The translations under genes and the position numbers were made by a program. DNA of 64,000 nt from assembly GCF_015461835.1 (NCBI RefSeq), contig NZ_JACOPX010000012.1, forward strand, positions 7,768 through 71,767, written 5' to 3'. The notes under the pieces were generated by a model. The model did not search any database and was not told the DNA's origin. It saw nothing but the letters and a program-made list of their open reading frames with translations. The stretch's first letter is position 1. Every line of letters starts with the position of its first letter. This DNA is from Pseudomonas neuropathica (GTDB taxonomy: Bacteria > Pseudomonadota > Gammaproteobacteria > Pseudomonadales > Pseudomonadaceae). This document shows, one piece after another, positions 60,614-64,000 of this stretch.

Positions 60614-62056
60614 ATGCAGCTTAAAGACACCCTGTTGTTCCGCCAGCAAGCCTTCATTGATGGCGCTTGGGTCGATGCGGATAACGGTCAGACGATCAAG
60701 GTCAACAACCCGGCCACCGGCGAAATCCTCGGTACCGTGCCAAAAATGGGCGCTGCCGAAACCCGCCGTGCCATCGAAGCTGCTGACAAGGCGCTGCCGG
60801 CCTGGCGTGCCCTGACCGCCAAAGAGCGTGCCGGCAAGCTGCGTCGCTGGTTCGAACTGATGATCGAGAACCAGGACGACCTCGCGCGCCTGATGACCCT
60901 CGAGCAGGGCAAGCCGCTGGCCGAAGCCAAGGGCGAAATCGTTTACGCCGCTTCGTTCATCGAGTGGTTCGCCGAAGAAGCCAAGCGCATCTACGGTGAC
61001 GTGATTCCGGGCCACCAGCCAGACAAGCGCCTGATCGTGATCAAGCAGCCAATCGGCGTGACCGCCGCCATCACCCCGTGGAACTTCCCGGCGGCGATGA
61101 TCACCCGTAAGGCCGGTCCAGCACTGGCTGCCGGTTGCACCATGGTGCTCAAGCCTGCTTCGCAAACTCCGTTTTCTGCTTTCGCGTTGGCCGAACTGGC
61201 CCAGCGCGCGGGTATTCCTGCGGGCGTGTTCAGCGTGGTTTCCGGCAGCGCTGGCGACATCGGCAGCGAGCTGACCAGCAACCCGATCGTGCGTAAATTG
61301 TCCTTCACCGGTTCGACCGAAATCGGTCGTCAGCTGATGTCGGAATGCGCCAAGGACATCAAGAAAGTCTCGCTGGAACTGGGCGGCAACGCGCCGTTCA
61401 TCGTGTTCGACGACGCGGACCTGGATAAGGCCGTCGAAGGCGCGATCATTTCCAAGTACCGCAACAACGGCCAGACCTGCGTCTGCGCCAACCGTCTGTA
61501 CATTCAGGATTCAGTCTACGACGCGTTCGCCGAGAAGCTGAAAGTGGCTGTGGCGAAACTGAAGATCGGCAACGGTCTGGAAGACGGCACCACCACTGGC
61601 CCGCTGATCGACGAAAAAGCCGTGGCCAAGGTGCAAGAGCACATTGCCGACGCCGTAGCCAAAGGCGCCACCGTGCTGGCTGGCGGCAAGGCGATGGAAG
61701 GCAACTTCTTCGAGCCGACCATCCTCACCAACGTGCCGAAAAACGCCGCTGTGGCCAAGGAAGAAACCTTCGGTCCGCTGGCACCGCTGTTCCGCTTCAA
61801 AGATGAAGCCGAAGTGATCGCGATGTCCAACGACACCGAGTTCGGTCTGGCCTCTTACTTCTACGCTCGCGACCTCGGTCGTGTATTCCGCGTCGCGGAA
61901 GCGCTGGAATACGGCATGGTTGGCGTCAACACCGGGCTGATCTCCAACGAAGTCGCGCCGTTCGGCGGCATCAAGGCCTCGGGCCTGGGCCGTGAAGGCT
62001 CCAAGTACGGCATCGAAGATTACCTGGAAATCAAATACCTCTGCCTGGGCATCTAA
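60614..62056 (+). CDS. gabD: GabD, succinate-semialdehyde dehydrogenase (NADP+)
   Basis: 480 residues; oxidises succinate semialdehyde to succinate in 4-aminobutyrate breakdown. Aldehyde-dehydrogenase markers: NAD(P)-binding FTGSTEIGRQL, catalytic Glu in SLELGGNAP and catalytic Cys in NNGQTCVCANR. ITPWNFPAAMITRKAGPALA is also conserved. ATG 60614 with AAGGAA upstream is preferred to any upstream in-frame start. gabT follows after 185 bases. Confidence 0.95.
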   Translation: MQLKDTLLFRQQAFIDGAWVDADNGQTIKVNNPATGEILGTVPKMGAAETRRAIEAADKALPAWRALTAKERAGKLRRWFELMIENQDDLARLMTLEQGKPLAEAKGEIVYAASFIEWFAEEAKRIYGDVIPGHQPDKRLIVIKQPIGVTAAITPWNFPAAMITRKAGPALAAGCTMVLKPASQTPFSAFALAELAQRAGIPAGVFSVVSGSAGDIGSELTSNPIVRKLSFTGSTEIGRQLMSECAKDIKKVSLELGGNAPFIVFDDADLDKAVEGAIISKYRNNGQTCVCANRLYIQDSVYDAFAEKLKVAVAKLKIGNGLEDGTTTGPLIDEKAVAKVQEHIADAVAKGATVLAGGKAMEGNFFEPTILTNVPKNAAVAKEETFGPLAPLFRFKDEAEVIAMSNDTEFGLASYFYARDLGRVFRVAEALEYGMVGVNTGLISNEVAPFGGIKASGLGREGSKYGIEDYLEIKYLCLGI

Positions 62057-62078
62057 GCTCGGACAAGGATCGCTGCAA

Positions 62079-62112
62079 ACGCAAAGGGCACGAGAGCGCT
62101 GTCCCTTTGCGT
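62079..62112. promoter_or_regulatory. Stem-loop between gabD and gabT
   Basis: ACGCAAAGGG (62079-62088) and CCCTTTGCGT (62103-62112) pair perfectly around a 14-base loop. No T-run follows, so it is more likely an mRNA stability or partial attenuation element than a terminator. Confidence 0.5.
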
Positions 62113-62241
62113 GGTTTCAAACCGGAATTTTCTCTGCGGCCAGGAACGCCGTGGCAGTCGATCATCGCATGCTGCCACCGTCGATTTCTCCCGCTTAATC
62201 CTTGAACCACGCCGCCCGATGAGCGGCGAATGAGGACTGTA

Positions 62242-63519
62242 ATGAGCAAGACTAACGCTGAACTGATGGCCCGTCGTACCGCAGCTGTTCCACGTGGTGT
62301 TGGCCAGATTCACCCGATCTTCGCTGAGTCGGCGAAGAACGCCACCGTGACTGACGTTGAAGGTCGTGAATTCATCGACTTCGCCGGCGGCATCGCGGTA
62401 CTGAACACCGGCCACGTGCACCCGAAAATCATCGCCGCCGTGACCGAACAGCTGAACAAGCTGACCCACACCTGCTTCCAGGTACTGGCTTACGAGCCGT
62501 ACGTTGAGCTGTGCGAGAAAATCAACGCCAAGGTGCCAGGCGATTTCGCCAAGAAAACCCTGCTGGTCACCACCGGTTCCGAAGCCGTTGAAAACGCCGT
62601 GAAAATCGCCCGTGCCGCCACTGGCCGCGCCGGCGTGATCGCCTTCACCGGCGCTTACCACGGTCGCACCATGATGACCCTGGGCCTGACCGGTAAAGTC
62701 GTGCCGTACTCGGCCGGCATGGGCCTGATGCCAGGCGGCATCTTCCGTGCGCTGTACCCGAACGAACTGCACGGCGTGAGCATCGACGACTCGATCGCTT
62801 CCATCGAGCGTATCTTCAAGAACGACGCCGAGCCGAAAGACATCGCCGCAATCATCATCGAACCTGTGCAGGGTGAAGGTGGTTTCTACGTTGCGCCGAA
62901 AGAGTTCATGAAGCGTCTGCGTGCCCTGTGCGACCAGCACGGCATCCTGCTGATCGCTGACGAAGTACAGACTGGCGCTGGCCGTACCGGCACCTTCTTT
63001 GCCATGGAGCAGATGGGCGTTGCTGCCGACCTGACCACCTTCGCCAAATCCATCGCAGGCGGCTTCCCGCTGGCCGGTGTGTGCGGCAAGGCCGAATACA
63101 TGGACGCCATCGCCCCGGGTGGCCTGGGCGGCACTTACGCCGGTAGCCCGATCGCTTGCGCCGCTGCGCTGGCGGTGATGGAAGTGTTCGAAGAAGAACA
63201 ACTGCTGGACCGCTGCAAGGCTGTCGGCGAGCGTCTGGTTACTGGCTTGAAAGCTATCCAGGCCAAGTATCCGGTGATCGGCGAAGTCCGTGCTCTGGGC
63301 GCGATGATCGCGGTCGAGCTGTTCGAAAATGGCGACAGCCACAAGCCGAACGCCGCCGCTGTAGCGTCCGTTGTGGCCAAGGCGCGCGACAAGGGTCTGA
63401 TCCTGCTGTCCTGCGGCACCTACGGCAACGTTCTGCGCGTCCTCGTACCGCTTACCTCGCCGGACGAGCAACTGGACAAAGGTCTGGCGATCATCGAAGA
63501 GTGCTTCTCGGAGCTGTAA
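62242..63519 (+). CDS. gabT: GabT, 4-aminobutyrate--2-oxoglutarate aminotransferase
   Basis: 425 residues, class III PLP aminotransferase that converts GABA to succinate semialdehyde, the substrate of GabD. PLP elements: GSEAVENAVKIARAATGR, IIEPVQGEGGF, the Asp in LLIADEVQTGAGRTG and the Schiff-base Lys in TTFAKSIAGGFPLAGV. ATG 62242 has GAGGA 7 bases upstream; ATG 62230 is in frame but lacks a good site. A strong terminator follows. Confidence 0.95.
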   Translation: MSKTNAELMARRTAAVPRGVGQIHPIFAESAKNATVTDVEGREFIDFAGGIAVLNTGHVHPKIIAAVTEQLNKLTHTCFQVLAYEPYVELCEKINAKVPGDFAKKTLLVTTGSEAVENAVKIARAATGRAGVIAFTGAYHGRTMMTLGLTGKVVPYSAGMGLMPGGIFRALYPNELHGVSIDDSIASIERIFKNDAEPKDIAAIIIEPVQGEGGFYVAPKEFMKRLRALCDQHGILLIADEVQTGAGRTGTFFAMEQMGVAADLTTFAKSIAGGFPLAGVCGKAEYMDAIAPGGLGGTYAGSPIACAAALAVMEVFEEEQLLDRCKAVGERLVTGLKAIQAKYPVIGEVRALGAMIAVELFENGDSHKPNAAAVASVVAKARDKGLILLSCGTYGNVLRVLVPLTSPDEQLDKGLAIIEECFSEL

Positions 63520-63545
63520 GCCGCGCACTGTGTGATCGGATAGAC

Positions 63546-63573
63546 AAAAAAACCCGCTTCGGCGGGTTTTTTT
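63546..63573 (+). terminator. Factor-independent terminator after gabT
   Basis: CCCGC - TTCG - GCGGG hairpin flanked by A-run and a seven-T run, giving AAAAACCCGC / GCGGGTTTTT pairing. The A-run on the left makes it potentially bidirectional. Confidence 0.9.
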
Positions 63574-63658
63574 CGCCCCGTGAACATATCAATTGCTTTA
63601 GCGCTGTATCGAATGGCCAGCATTGGCTAAGGTTCAGGCATTGCAAGGGAGAGCGCGC

Positions 63659-64000
63659 ATGACTGCCGTTGATTTACCCGCCGTACCCCGAGTGCTGATT
63701 GCCGAGGCCGATCCGTGGTCCCGGGACCTGCTCAAACAAGTGCTTCTGAACGTGCGTTGCGATGCGCGGATAGACTTGTGTGCCGACGGGCAGCAAGCCC
63801 TGTCATTGCTCAGTGAAGTGCCGTATGACCTGGCGATCGTTGATTGGGAGTTGCCCGGCATCGATGGTTTGAGCGTGCTGCGCAGCGTGCGCCAGCGCAA
63901 ACGCAATCCGCCGCTGCCGTTCATCCTGATGAGCAACCGCAACGATAGCGCCAGCGTGCGCGAAGCGCTTCCGTTGGCACCGACGGCCTATCTGACCAAA
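63659..64000 (+). CDS. Response-regulator receiver protein, N-terminal 114 residues (runs off right edge)
   Basis: The frame is open from ATG 63659 to the window end. It is a CheY-type receiver: acidic pocket E16/D18 in VLIAEADPWS, phosphoacceptor D62 in LAIVDWELPGIDG, Ser92 in FILMSNRND and Lys114 in AYLTK. The output domain is outside the window. In other pseudomonads the gene after gabT encodes a receiver-HDOD protein, so that is the expected architecture. Confidence 0.85.
   Translation, partial: MTAVDLPAVPRVLIAEADPWSRDLLKQVLLNVRCDARIDLCADGQQALSLLSEVPYDLAIVDWELPGIDGLSVLRSVRQRKRNPPLPFILMSNRNDSASVREALPLAPTAYLTK

Overview
The window reads as the chromosome of a Pseudomonas of the P. fluorescens group. 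The grounds are dense GC-rich coding, several copies of the REP palindrome (arms like TCGCGAGCAGGCTC) typical of that group, a lapA / lapEBC adhesin locus with the P. fluorescens arrangement, pgaABCD, and gabDT followed by a receiver-domain regulator. No species can be fixed from sequence reading alone.

Layout. 1-8687: the 5' part of the giant biofilm adhesin gene lapA (minus strand, running off the left edge), divergent from its type I exporter lapE-lapB-lapC. 9049-11715: a TauD-like dioxygenase with an ABC ATPase and permease, probably for organosulfonates. 11918-17222: a LysR regulator followed by an MFS / HlyD / outer-membrane-factor tripartite efflux set. 17203-18018: a NYN-domain nuclease gene with its own promoter, structured leader and leader terminator.

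18379-37251 is the most unusual stretch. It holds two HlyD-like adaptors, a large membrane protein joining an M50 (site-2 protease-like) core to a HlyD-like domain, a GNAT acetyltransferase, a phage-tail-collar-type protein with a small partner, a GT39-like membrane glycosyltransferase, a sulfotransferase, a 2138-residue repeat protein (LEPR-type N-terminus, DUF4347, 13 Ig-like repeats), a TolC-like lipoprotein, an APS kinase, an Asp/Asn beta-hydroxylase and a second sulfotransferase. I read this as a second large-surface-protein system, distinct from Lap, with a dedicated exporter that lacks an ABC ATPase and a set of enzymes able to glycosylate, hydroxylate and sulfate. The grouping is inference from gene order.

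37246-47860: slipin/NfeD pair, YbaK-type deacylase, a DUF2789 protein, a Phd/RelE-type toxin-antitoxin pair, a MarR-controlled FUSC / DUF1656 / HlyD / OMF efflux operon (AaeB-like), a two-TM protein and a YdgA-like protein. 48110-54481: pgaABCD for poly-beta-1,6-N-acetylglucosamine. 54518-60017: Rieske/FAD reductase, PEBP-like protein, and a von Willebrand factor A / ECF sigma / anti-sigma-like / acidic protein cluster, in which the vWA gene carries a recent-looking 11-bp duplication that changes its C-terminus. 60095-64000: tRNA-Arg(CCG), gabD, gabT and the start of a response-regulator gene.

The window is rich in biofilm and export functions: two giant surface proteins, one exopolysaccharide operon, four outer-membrane channel proteins and at least six adaptor-type proteins in about 54 kb.
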